Part shown: piece by piece, positions 1-9,109 of the stretch
How positions within the stretch are numbered: the first letter of the stretch is position 1
How the letters are laid out: every line of letters begins with the position of its first letter
Source: Novosphingobium sp. EMRT-2
Lineage (GTDB): Bacteria > Pseudomonadota > Alphaproteobacteria > Sphingomonadales > Sphingomonadaceae
DNA: 64,000 bases
Assembly: GCF_005145025.1 (NCBI RefSeq)
Contig: NZ_CP039697.1
Span: forward strand, 1 to 64,000
Reading direction: 5' to 3'
Notes under the pieces: generated by a model
What the model was told of the DNA's origin: nothing
Seen by the model: only the letters and a program-made list of their open reading frames with translations
The model's database searches: none
Program-made: the position numbers and the translations under genes

Positions 1-882
1 GTTCCGGCTTCGCTGGCGCCGCTCAACGGCCTGTCGCGCGAGTTCTCGGGCAGCCGGGTCGATTACCGGCTTGGCGCGCAGTACCACCTGACCGACGCGA
101 TCATGGGCTATGCCCAGTTCTCGACCGGCTTCAAGGGCGGCGGCATCAATCCCCGGCCGTTTTTCCCGGCCCAGGCCCTGCCGCACAATCCGGAAACGCT
201 AAAGGCCTATGAAATCGGCCTGAAGAGCGAGTTCCTCGATCATCGCGTGCGCCTCAACGCATCGGCGTTCATCAACAAGTACAACGACATCCTGGTGACG
301 GTTTCGAACTGTCCGGTGGCGGTGGGCGTCCCGGCCGCGCCCTGCGCGCTGCCGCTCAACGCCGGCAAGGCGACGATCAAGGGCTTCGAGGCCGAGCTGG
401 CGGTGCGACCGGTGCAGGGCCTCTCGATCGACGCGTCGCTCGCCTATCTCCACTTCAAATACGATTCAATCAGCGCGATCGCGGCCAGCGCCGGCATCGG
501 GCTGGAGGACAAGGGCGTCTATATCTCGCCCTGGCAGTGGAGCCTGGGTGCGCAGTACGAGTTCGATCTGGGCAAGGCCGCACGATCATTCCGCGCATCG
601 ACGTCAACCACGAGGACGCGTTCGAGCGCAATGCCAACAACGTCGATGCCGCGACCGGCGGCAAGGACATCTTCGGCGTGATCCCCAGCCGCACGCTGGT
701 CAACGCCCGCGTGGCCTATGCGACGGCGGAGAAGGATTGGGAGCTGGCGGTAGAAGTCCGCAACCTGACCAACAAGCTCTACTATTCCGACATTTTCGAC
801 AATCGCGGATCGACCAATTTCGATCCAGGGCGTTCCGGGTGAACCGCGCACCTGGGCCGTCACGCTCAAGCGCCGTTTCTAG
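1..882 (+). pseudogene. TonB-dependent receptor, C-terminal part, frameshifted
   Basis: This is the C-terminal part of a TonB-dependent outer-membrane receptor whose start lies left of the window. Frame 1 is open from base 1 and reads beta-barrel sequence (AQFSTGFKGGGINPR, ETLKAYEIGLKSEFLD, LNASAFINKYNDI). It breaks near 580, continues in another frame (VNHEDAFERNANN, WELAVEVRNLTNKLYY), then breaks again near 825 and returns to frame 1 to end in WAVTLKRRF followed by TAG at 880-882. The terminal Phe and the 'RNLTNKLYY' segment are typical of this family. The first break fits one lost G in a GGC context and the second a two-base loss, so I read them as sequence errors rather than decay. The substrate is unknown; the genes that follow suggest a compound attacked by Fe(II)/2-oxoglutarate oxygenases. 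Confidence 0.85.
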
Positions 883-892
883 GAACGACTGA

Positions 893-930
893 TCCGGCGA
901 AGGACGGCCTGCGGGTCGTCCTTCGCCGGA
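893..930 (+). terminator. hairpin terminator after the receptor
   Basis: A perfect 14-bp inverted repeat (893-906 TCCGGCGAAGGACG against 917-930) with a 10-nt loop begins 10 bases after the receptor stop. Only a short CTTT tract follows, so it may be a moderate terminator or an attenuating or mRNA-stabilising hairpin between the receptor and the oxygenase genes. Confidence 0.6.
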
Positions 931-984
931 CTTTCGGCCCGGTCGGAGACCGGCGACCCGCACTATCGCAGGAAAGGAATCACC

Positions 985-1948
985 GTGTCGTCTCGACCCG
1001 TTGCCAACCCCGCCGTTTCGGCATCCGATGTTCCCGCCGGAACCCCATCGTCGCCGGCCTGCCGATGCCGGAGTTCAGGCGGATTGGCGTCGAACCGATC
1101 TCGGGCCTGTGGCTGCGAGATCACCGGGGTGGACCTGCGCCAGCCGCTTGACGCGGAAACGCTGGCCGAGGTGATGAAGGCGTTCGAGCAGTTTCTGGTG
1201 ATCGTGTTTCCGCGATCAGGATCTGACGCCGGAACAGCACAAGGCCTTCTCGCGCTATTTCGGCGAGTTGACCGAACTGCCGCAGGCGCCAACCTATGCC
1301 GGCCATCGCGACATGCAGGAAGTCCGCCGCGAAGCGCACGAGCCGGAAAACGTGGTGCCCTCGTTCGAGCATTTCCACACCGACAGCCCGTTCCTGCCCA
1401 CGCCGCCAAGTGCATCGTGATGCGCGCTGGAAGTGCCGCAGTGGGGCGGGATACGGCCTTTTCCAACGCCTACCTTGTCTATGAACACTTGTCCGACGGG
1501 ATGAAGAGCTGCTCGATGGGCTTCAGGTGGTCTATTCGGGCAAGGATATCTGGGCGAAGAACGAAAAGCTCGACCCCGACAAGCGGTTGCGCCTGCGCGA
1601 AAGCCCACGATTTCACCGAGGACCAGCTCGAAAGCATCCACCGGCGGTGCGCGTTTCATCCCGAAACCGGACGCAAGGCGCTGTTCGCCACGAGTGCCTA
1701 TTTCAAGCGCTTCGTCGGCTGGAGCGAGGACGAAAGCCGCGCTTGCTGGCCTATCTCCAGAGCCTGGCGCAGCATCTGCACTACCATTGCCGCATCAAGT
1801 GGCAGAAGGACACGCTGATCGTGTGGGACAACCGCTTCACGCTGCATCGCGGGGTCCACGATTTCAAGTACGAGCGGCGGCATCTGATCCGTACCACCGT
1901 GGTGGGCGAACGGCCCGTCGGTCCGGCCCGCGCCAGGCCGGCAACTGA
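985..1948 (+). pseudogene. TauD/TfdA-family Fe(II)/2-oxoglutarate dioxygenase, frameshifted
   Basis: Joined across frames, this reads as a TauD-like oxygenase of about 320 residues. A GTG at 985 after AGGAAAGGAA starts MSSRPVANP; then follow EITGVDLRQPL, RDQDLTPEQHKAFSRYFGEL, the iron ligands in HFHTDSPF, the DTAFSNAYLVYEHLS segment, and the distal His region in WDNRFTLHRGVHDF with the 2-oxoglutarate-binding Arg in RRHLIRTT. At least eight one-base indels interrupt it (for example near 1046, 1208, 1403, 1430, 1505 and 1735). Most restore the conserved protein if a base is added or removed in a short G, C or T run. All catalytic motifs survive, which argues for sequence error and not gene decay. 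The family decarboxylates 2-oxoglutarate to hydroxylate sulfonates, phenoxyacids or similar substrates; the substrate here is unknown. The 3' end is uncertain because one frame runs on into the next gene. Confidence 0.75.
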
Positions 1949-1974
1949 ACCGCGGCGGACACGGAGAACCGGCA

Positions 1975-3600
1975 TGAAGGTGAGCGCCGCGATCGCGGAA
2001 ATCCTCAGGCGCGAGGGCGTCGACGTCATTTTCGGCTATCCGCGCAACGCGGTGCTGGAAACGGCGGCGGCCATCGGCATCCGCCCGGTGATTCGTCCGG
2101 CAGGAACGCACCGGCGTTCACCATGGCCGATGCGCTGTCCCGGCTGACGCGCGGGCGCCGCATGGGCGTGTTCGCGATGCAGCACGGGCCGGGCACCGAG
2201 AACGCCTATGGCGGCGTGGCGCAAGCCTATTCGGAAAGCGTGCCGGTGCTGGTGCTTCCGCAGGGCTATGCCCGGCGCATCGCCAACGTGCCGGACAACT
2301 TCAACGCCTCGATCTCGATGCGCGACGTGACCAAGACGGCGGAACCGATCCTGCGTGCCGAGGAACGCCGGCGGTGCTGCGCCGCGCCTTCTCGGCCTTG
2401 CGCAACGGCCGGCTGCGCCCGGCCCTTGTCGAAATGCCGTGGGACGTGCTGGCGGAGGAGATCCCGGGGGAACTGGACTACCTCCCGGTCATCAGCACCC
2501 GTTTCGGCCCCGATCCCGCGGCGGTCGAGGCGGTGGCGGACCGGCTGGTCGCCGCGCGGCGGCTGGTGATCCATGCCGGGCAGGGCGTGCACTGGGCCGA
2601 GGCTTATGCCGAGCTGCGCGAACTGGCGGAGCTGCTCGGCGCGCCCGTGTCCACCAGTCTGGAAGGCAAGAGCGCGTTCGACGAAACGCATCCGCTGGCG
2701 CTGGGATCGGGCGGCGCGGCCATTCCCGGCCAGCTACGCCATTTCCTTGATCGCGCGGACCTGATCCTCGGCATCGGGTGCAGCCTGTCGGAAACCGCGT
2801 TCGGCGTGGCGATGCCCGATCATGTACCGATCATTCACGCCACGCTCGACCCTGCCGACATCAACAAGAGCGTGCGCTGCGAAGCGGCGCTGGTGGGCGA
2901 CGCGCAGCTGACGCTGGCCATGCTGGTCGCGGCCTGCCGCACCCGGCTGGACGCGCCGCGCGATCCCTCGGCGACCATTGCCGAAATCCGCGACGTGGAA
3001 ACCGCTGGCTGGCGGAATGGCTGCCCCTGCTCGAAAGCGACGACACGCCGCTGAGCCCTATCGCGTGCTGTGGGAACTGCAGCGCACGGTGGACGTGGCC
3101 AACACGATCATCACCCATGACGCCGGTTCGCCGCGTGACCAGCTGACGCCGTTCTGGAAATCGAAGACGCCGCTGTCCTACCTCGGCTGGGGCAAGTCGA
3201 CGCAGCTCGGCTATGGGCTTGGCCTGGCGATGGGCGCGAAGCTCGCCTGCCCGGACAAGCTGTGCATCAACGTCTGGGGCGATGCCGCCATCGGCTTTAC
3301 CGGCATGGATTTCGAAACGGCGGCACGCGAACGGCTGCCGATCCTGTCGATCCTGCTCAACAACAGCGCCATGGCCATCGAACTGCCGTCATGCCGATCG
3401 CCACCGAGCGCTACCGCAGCACCGACATCTCGGGTGATTATGCCGCCTTCGCCCGCGCGCTGGGCGGCTATGGCGAGCGGGTGACCACGCCCGACCAGAT
3501 CGCGCCGGCGATCCGGCGCGGCATTGCCGCGATCGAGGCCGGCCAGCCCGCGCTGATCGAGTTCATCACGCATACCGAAACGAGAGCCTCGCGCCTGTGA
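1975..3600 (+). pseudogene. ThDP-dependent decarboxylase/acetolactate-synthase-like protein, frameshifted
   Basis: The conceptual join is a thiamine-diphosphate enzyme of about 540 residues, starting at ATG 1975 after GGAG. It has the N-terminal pyrimidine-binding domain (MKVSAAIAEILRREGVDVIFGYP, then MQHGPGTENAYGGVAQAYSESVPVL). A central domain follows (VIHAGQGVHWAEAYAELRELAELL), and a C-terminal ThDP/Mg-binding domain (GWGKSTQLGYGLGLAMGAKL, then NVWGDAAIGFTGMDFETA ending in LLNNS). Breaks occur near 2097, 2370, 3003, 3055 and 3390. Family members decarboxylate or carboligate 2-oxo acids. The aspartate of the GDG-type motif is present as GDAAIG. The gene lies between two Fe(II)/2-oxoglutarate oxygenases and overlaps the second by GTGA at 3597, so it probably acts in the same unknown pathway. 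The indels look technical. Confidence 0.75.
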
Positions 3601-4497
3601 CCGCGGTGGTGCCGCGTCGCAGCCTGTCGGCGGGGGAACGCGAGGCGTTCGCCGCCGGCGACGAGGCGGCGCTGGCGGAACTGCGGGCCGATCTGCGCGC
3701 AGCGTTTACGCAGGGCGCGCGGGCGATTGTGATCGAAACCGGCAATCCCTTGGTTCTGGGCGAGGAGGTCTTCGCCGCCTGCCTGCTGATGATGGGGCGC
3801 TGGCTTGGCACGCCATCGATCCAGTCGCCGCAAGGGGAACTGGTCGCGCGGGTGGAACGGCGGCCGGGCGATGCGCAGGCGCGCGGCACGCATTCCGATC
3901 TCGAACTGGCGCCGCACACCGATCTGCACGATATTCTGGCGCTGGGCACGGTGCGCGAGGCGGTGCGGGGCGGGGATTCGTTCCTGGTCCGCGCGGTGGA
4001 CCTGCACGACGCGGTCCGGCGGCGGGATGCCGCATCACCTGCCGGCGCTGCGCCAAGGTACTTCTTCGGCACCAACCCGGTGCTCCGCTCACGCGCGCCC
4101 GTCAGCGCCAGCGAGGTTCCGGTTTTCGCGGGCGATGGCGACGGGGTGCAGTGCTGCTTCAACCCCTATTTCCTGCAAGCCGCCGCGCAATCGCGCGGGG
4201 AAGCGTTGCCGCCCGATCTTGCCGCTGCCGTCACCGATCTGCGCGCGCTGGCGCTGGAGCTTGCCGGGACCGGCGCAATTCCGCCTCTCGCCCGGTGACG
4301 TGGTGCTGTGGCACAACTGGTCGTGGCTGCACGGCCGCACCGCGTTCGAGGACGATCCAGAGCAGCGCAGACTGTTGCTGCGCCTGTGGCTGCGCTCGGA
4401 CTTGTGCCCGCCGGCGGACATCCGCTTTGCCGAGCGGTCGGTGACCATCGACGACGATCACGAACGCACGCGGCGTGAAGGGATGAGGGTAGAATGA
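3597..4497 (+). pseudogene. second TauD/TfdA-like oxygenase, frameshifted
   Basis: The GTG at 3597 overlaps the previous stop (GTGA). Joined, the product is about 300 residues: MTAVVPRRSLSAGE, a long N-terminal domain, HTDLHD supplying the facial-triad His and Asp, YFFGTNPVLRSR, PYFLQAAAQS, and then LSPGDVVLWHNWSWLHGRTAF with the distal His and LLRLWLRSD near the C-terminus. This layout (HxD then WLHGRTAF then Arg) matches the TauD/TfdA superfamily, but the protein diverges from the first oxygenase here, so it is not a tandem duplicate. Frame breaks lie near 4025, 4062 and 4273. The last fits one missing G in GCGCAA. The stop overlaps the start of the MFS gene (ATGA at 4494-4497), so the genes are translationally coupled. 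Confidence 0.72.
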
Positions 4498-5789
4498 GCG
4501 CGATCAAGGAATCCGGCAAGGAACCCGGCGAAGAGAACGCGACATGGCCATGGTCGGCCACCTGGCCGTTGTTCATCCTGACGCTCATTTCCGTGTTCAA
4601 CTATCTCGATCGCGCGCTGCTGGGGCTGGTGCTGCCGATGATCAAGCGCGAGTTCGGCGTGTCCGACACCGCGCTGGGCCTCGCCACCGGCCTCGCGTTC
4701 ATTTTCCTCTATTCGCTGCTGGGCCTGCCGATCGCGTGGCTGGCGGACCGGTTCAACCGGCGGAACATCATCGCCATCGGACTGGGCTTCTGGAGCCTGA
4801 TGACGGTGCTGACCGGCTTCGTCACCAGCATCTGGCAACTGGCTATCGCGCGCTTCCTGATGGGGGCGGGCGAAGCCTGCGGGCTGCCGCCGTCGAACTC
4901 GATCATCGCCGACCTGTTCCACCCGCGCCGGCGGCCGCTGGCGCTGGCGATCTTCGGCACGGCCAACTCGATCGCCTTCATCGTGTTCTTCCCGATCGCC
5001 GGCTGGATCGCGCAGAACCATGGCTGGCGCGCGATGTTCGTGGCGATGGGCGTGCCTGGCATGATCGTCGCGCTGCTGCTTCTGCTGACCGTTCGCGAGC
5101 CTGCGCGCAAGACGCCGCCGCGCGAACGCGAACGGCTGTCCGCCACGCAGATATTTGCCGACATCCGGGCGCTGTTCGCCGACAAGTGCTACGCCTGGAT
5201 CTTCGCGGGCGTCACCCTGATGGGGGCTAACGTGTGGGCGGCGGGGGCGTGGACGCCGACGTTCTTTTCGCGCGTGCATCACATGGGGCTGGCCGAGATC
5301 GCCGGGACGATCGGGCCGACGCGCGGTTTCATCGGCGCAGCAGGCGTGTTGTGCGGCGGGCTGCTGATCGACCGGTTGCCTGCCAGCCGCATTCGCTGGC
5401 GGCTGGCCGTGCCCGCGCTGGCCTGCCTGCTGGCCGGCCCGGCGGAAGCGGTGTTTCTGCTGGGTTCCGACCGCGCCGTCTGGTTTACCGCCTTCGCGCT
5501 GACCAGCTTCGTCACCCTGATCCACCAGGGGCCGGTCTATGCCGCCACGGTCAACATCGTGCCCGAGCGCCAGCGCGCGCTTGCCATTGCCTTGCTGCTG
5601 TTCGGCGCCAGCTTCATCGGCAACGTCGTGGGGCCAAGCGCCGTCGGCTTCGTCACCGATCTGCTGACGCCGCGTTACGGCGACATGGCCATCCGGCATT
5701 CGATGCTGATCATCGCGGTTACGCCCGTCCTCACGGCCGCCTGCCTGATGCGCGCGGCCCAGCTGTATGGCGAGCGGGCGCACGGATAG
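4494..5789 (+). CDS. MFS transporter, spinster-like
   Basis: An intact 431-residue major facilitator permease with twelve hydrophobic segments. The conserved loop between helices 2 and 3 reads GLPIAWLADRFNRRNIIAIG, and helices 4-5 contain RFLMGAGEACGLPPSNSIIADLF. This is typical of the spinster-like/hexuronate-like MFS branch common in sphingomonad aromatic and organic-acid clusters. The start overlaps the stop of the oxygenase gene upstream (ATGA). It is the only complete reading frame in the left-edge operon and probably carries the substrate or a product of the oxygenase/ThDP pathway across the inner membrane. Substrate specificity cannot be read from the sequence. Confidence 0.88.
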   Translation: MSAIKESGKEPGEENATWPWSATWPLFILTLISVFNYLDRALLGLVLPMIKREFGVSDTALGLATGLAFIFLYSLLGLPIAWLADRFNRRNIIAIGLGFWSLMTVLTGFVTSIWQLAIARFLMGAGEACGLPPSNSIIADLFHPRRRPLALAIFGTANSIAFIVFFPIAGWIAQNHGWRAMFVAMGVPGMIVALLLLLTVREPARKTPPRERERLSATQIFADIRALFADKCYAWIFAGVTLMGANVWAAGAWTPTFFSRVHHMGLAEIAGTIGPTRGFIGAAGVLCGGLLIDRLPASRIRWRLAVPALACLLAGPAEAVFLLGSDRAVWFTAFALTSFVTLIHQGPVYAATVNIVPERQRALAIALLLFGASFIGNVVGPSAVGFVTDLLTPRYGDMAIRHSMLIIAVTPVLTAACLMRAAQLYGERAHG

Positions 5790-5867
5790 CCCGCTGCGGT
5801 TTTCCGCCCACCGACATTGCCGGATGGCTCGCGAGGCGACATGATCGCCGCGAAGGAGGCTCCGGCC

Positions 5868-6523
5868 ATGTCCGCGTTCCCACCCGCGACCACGCCCGCC
5901 ACGTTCTATTTCGATCTGGTATCGCCGTTCGCGTACCTGATGTGGAAGCAGTTGCGGCGGAACGCCACGCTGGCGTTGCGGCCCGAACCGGTTCTGCTGG
6001 GCGGCCTGCTTCAGCACTGGAGGCAACTGGGCCGGCCGAAGTGCCGCCCAAGCGCATCCAGATCTACCGCATGTGCCAGTGGCTTGCCGATCGCCACGGC
6101 ATTCCGTTCCGCTTCCCCGATGTCCACCCGTTCCGCTCGATCGAGGCGCTGCGCCTGCTGGTCGCGCTCGATGCGCGGGTGGATGCGGTGGACGCCCTGT
6201 TCGATGCGGTGTTCCGCGATGGCCTGGATCTTGGCGACCCGGCCAATCTGGAAGCGTTCGGCCGGGCGCTGGGGCTGGACCACGTGGCGGCGGTACTGGC
6301 CGCGCCCACGGTGAAGGACCGGCTGCGCGCCAATACCGACGCGGCGATCGCGCGGGGCGTTTTCGGCGTGCCGACGGTGGAAGTGGGCGCGGAACTCTTC
6401 TGGGGGTTCGACACGATCGGGATGATCGACGATTATCTCGCCAATCCCGGCCTGTTCCGGGCGCCGGCGATGGCCCGGCTGGAAGGGCTGGGCTACGGCG
6501 TGCCGCGCCGGACGACCGGATAG
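5868..6523 (+). pseudogene. 2-hydroxychromene-2-carboxylate isomerase/DsbA-like protein, one frameshift
   Basis: The start at ATG 5868 is set by AGGAGG eight bases upstream; an earlier in-frame ATG at 5841 lacks this. The N-terminus TFYFDLVSPFAYLMWKQL is the signature of the thioredoxin-fold HCCA-isomerase/DsbA family, where this region binds glutathione. After LLQHW the frame breaks near 6025, in a place where one extra G (CTGGGGCCGGCC) would restore the protein. It then continues PPKRIQIYRMCQWLADRHGIPFRFP, a run of helices, and VFGVPTVEVGAELFWGFDTIGMIDDYL. Total length is about 218 residues, normal for the family. Such enzymes isomerise glutathione-accessible ring-opened aromatics, which would fit an aromatic-degradation role for the operon, though this is inference. 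Confidence 0.78.
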
Positions 6524-6529
6524 GGCCTG

Positions 6530-8842
6530 TCAGGCCGCTCGGTTGCGCTTTTCCGCGTCCTCGTCTTTCGCTTCGACCGACCCGCCATCGCTTCCACCCT
6601 GCTGCGCGGCAGGACGGGTTCCCTCTCCGATGCCGTCGGGATCGATCGCCTGGGATATGAGGAAGCCCTGGATCTCGGTGCATCCCTTGTCGCGCAGCGC
6701 CTGAAGCTGTGCGTCGGTCTCGACGCCTTCCGCCGTGGTGTCCATGCCCAGGCTGCCCGCCAGCCCGGTGATGGCCTGGATAATGGCGCGCGATTCGGCG
6801 TTGTGATCGAGCGATTCCACGAAGCACCGGTCGATTTTGATCTTGTCGAAGGGAAAGCTGCGCAGATAGTTGAGCGAGGAATAGCCCGTTCCGAAATCGT
6901 CGAGCGCGATGCGCACTCCGATCTCGCGCAGCTTGTAAAGCGTCGACACGTTGGCTTCGCTGTCCTGCATCAGCACGGTTTCGGTGATTTCAAGCTCCAG
7001 CCGGCCGGCGTCGATCCCCGCGCTGGCCAGTGCGTTGACCACGGTGGGGATCAGGTTCGCGCTGCGCATCTGCGCGGGCGAAAGATTGACCGAGATGCGC
7101 AGGTCCGCCGGCCACAGCGCGAGTTGCGCGGTCGCCTGCCGAATCACCCATTCGCCCACCTGCACGATCAGCCCGGTTTCCTCGGCCAGCGGGATGAAGG
7201 CGTTGGGCATGATCAGCCCGCGCGTGGGATGCTGCCAGCGGATCAGCGCTTCGTAGCCCACCACATCGCCCGACGAGATGTTGACGAGCGGCTGGTAGTG
7301 CAGCGTGAACTCGTTGCGCACCAGCGCCGCGCGCAGGTCCATTTCCAGATCGCGCCGTTCGCGCGCCGCTTCGTCCATGCCGATCTGGAAATGGGCAAAG
7401 CGGTTCCGCCCGTTGGTCTTCGCGCTGTACAGCGCCAGATCGGCGCGCTTCATCACTTCGGTGGGGTCGCTGTCCGCGATGGTGGCGAAGGCAATGCCGA
7501 TGCTGGTCGACGTCATCACCTGCATCCCGTCGAGGATGAACGGCTGGTCGACCGCATCGATGATCCGTGCGGCACACGCTTCCACCTCTTCGGGCGATTT
7601 CACCCGCTCGATCAGAACCGCGAATTCGTCGCCTCCAAGGCGGGCCACCATGGCCTTTTCCTGCACGCAGGCCTCGATGCGGCGTGCGACTTCGCAGAGC
7701 AGGCGATCGCCGATGGGATGCCCCAGCGTGTCATTGACCGATTTGAACTGATCGAGATCAAGGCACAGGACGGCCGTCAATTCCTCTTCGTGCAGGCGCT
7801 TGACCGCGCGGCCCAACGTCTCGTTGAACAGGAAGCGGTTGGCGAGGTCAGTCAGGCCGCAATAGTGCGCCATGTAGCTGACCCGTGCTTCCGCCCGCAT
7901 TTCCGCCGTCACGTCGGAGGCGACGCCCTGCATGCGGCCGCCGGCGCGTGGCTGGGCGGAAAGCCGCCACCAGCACGTTTCGCCGCCCACGGTGATCTGC
8001 ACGGTAAGGTCGCGGAAAGCCTGCCGTTTCCGGAGCATCTCGGCGAGACGCTCGTACTCGTGGCCTGCTTCGAACAGCGACAGCAGCGCATGCCCCTCAA
8101 GCGCTTCCCGGTCGCGTCCGCTTGCTTCGACGAAACGATCGGTGGGGGCCACGATCAGCCCCTCCCGGTCGATCGACCACAGCCAATCCGCGCTTTGCGC
8201 CTCGTAATCCTTGAGCAGGAGTTGCACGGTCTCCGCGCTTTCCCGGAGCGCCTGCTCGCGCGCGACTTTTTCAGCGAAGACCTTTTCGTTGCCCTTGATC
8301 GAGCGGGAGAGGACGGCGGCGTAGCACAGGATCAGCAGCGTGCCCGTTGTCGCCAGGGGATTGCCGGACAGCAGCCATCCGGCGATCGAGCCGATCGTCA
8401 GCGGGATCATATAGGAAAAGGCGGCGCGCGGAAGCGGGCCATAGCTGATGACAGCGGCGCCCATCATGCCGCCGGTGAGCATGGCCAGCAGCGTGAACAC
8501 GCCAGGCGTGGCGTCGAGGCCGCCGATCGCCATGGAAATGCCCCAGGCAATGCCGTTAAGAGTGGCAAGAAGCTCTATGAAGCGGCCGTCCCTTGACGGA
8601 GACAGGTCCTCGTAATCGTTCTTGGCCAGACGGCGCGCGTGCAGAATGCGGACGAGGCCTTGCCCAAGGACCAGCAAGGTCCAGAACGCGATGGCCGCGT
8701 GCGACACGGAAGACCACAGGACGGTCGCGACGATGATTGCGTTGATGATACCGCCGATGACGGCCGTCCGCGCCAGCTTCAGGCTGGCTTCGACCTGCGC
8801 CTTGCGTAGAGCCTGTCCGTCCGTCGTATCCACCAAGCTCAT
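6530..8842 (-). CDS. membrane GGDEF-EAL cyclic-di-GMP protein
   Basis: A 770-residue protein with about six hydrophobic helices between residues 25 and 200 (IGGIINAIIVATVLW, AMLTGGMMGAAVISY, SIAGWLLSG). A PAS-like segment follows (DWLWSIDREGLIVAPTDRFVEASGRDREAL, with WWRLSAQPR), then a GGDEF domain with intact RLGGDEFAVL near residue 400. The EAL domain has YEALIRWQHPTRG near 528, ELEITETVLM, DDFGTGYSSLNYLR and KIDRCFV. Both active-site signatures are intact, so it could make and hydrolyse cyclic-di-GMP; many such tandem proteins have only one activity. It converges on the preceding operon with only 6 bases between stops and is not part of it. Confidence 0.93.
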   Translation of the reverse strand: MSLVDTTDGQALRKAQVEASLKLARTAVIGGIINAIIVATVLWSSVSHAAIAFWTLLVLGQGLVRILHARRLAKNDYEDLSPSRDGRFIELLATLNGIAWGISMAIGGLDATPGVFTLLAMLTGGMMGAAVISYGPLPRAAFSYMIPLTIGSIAGWLLSGNPLATTGTLLILCYAAVLSRSIKGNEKVFAEKVAREQALRESAETVQLLLKDYEAQSADWLWSIDREGLIVAPTDRFVEASGRDREALEGHALLSLFEAGHEYERLAEMLRKRQAFRDLTVQITVGGETCWWRLSAQPRAGGRMQGVASDVTAEMRAEARVSYMAHYCGLTDLANRFLFNETLGRAVKRLHEEELTAVLCLDLDQFKSVNDTLGHPIGDRLLCEVARRIEACVQEKAMVARLGGDEFAVLIERVKSPEEVEACAARIIDAVDQPFILDGMQVMTSTSIGIAFATIADSDPTEVMKRADLALYSAKTNGRNRFAHFQIGMDEAARERRDLEMDLRAALVRNEFTLHYQPLVNISSGDVVGYEALIRWQHPTRGLIMPNAFIPLAEETGLIVQVGEWVIRQATAQLALWPADLRISVNLSPAQMRSANLIPTVVNALASAGIDAGRLELEITETVLMQDSEANVSTLYKLREIGVRIALDDFGTGYSSLNYLRSFPFDKIKIDRCFVESLDHNAESRAIIQAITGLAGSLGMDTTAEGVETDAQLQALRDKGCTEIQGFLISQAIDPDGIGEGTRPAAQQGGSDGGSVEAKDEDAEKRNRAA

Positions 8843-9109
8843 CTGCGGTCCATCACCTGCGGCAGGGCAGCGCTTCTCGCGGCGTGGCGAATCTTCACCG
8901 TGCCTGGCGCTGCTTCGGAGGGGAAGGTTTATTGGTCACAATCGTTAAGTTCGGTTGAATTTGCAGACGCGGATTCCACCGATCCGGAGCATGTTCGGAT
9001 GCCTGCGTCCGGCCCTGAAGGTATGCCATTGACTGGCCGTATCGATACTTCGCCTTAACGCCCTTTCGTCTAGGGCGGTGTTCCGTTCGCGTGAAACAGG
9101 GAGCAGCCG

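Noticed and set aside
4458..6827. A 789-codon open frame antisense to the MFS and HCCA-isomerase genes
   Set aside because: Its translation is rich in Arg, Pro, Gly and Ser with low complexity and no family motif, as expected from the opposite strand of high-GC coding DNA; the plus-strand genes are clearly real.
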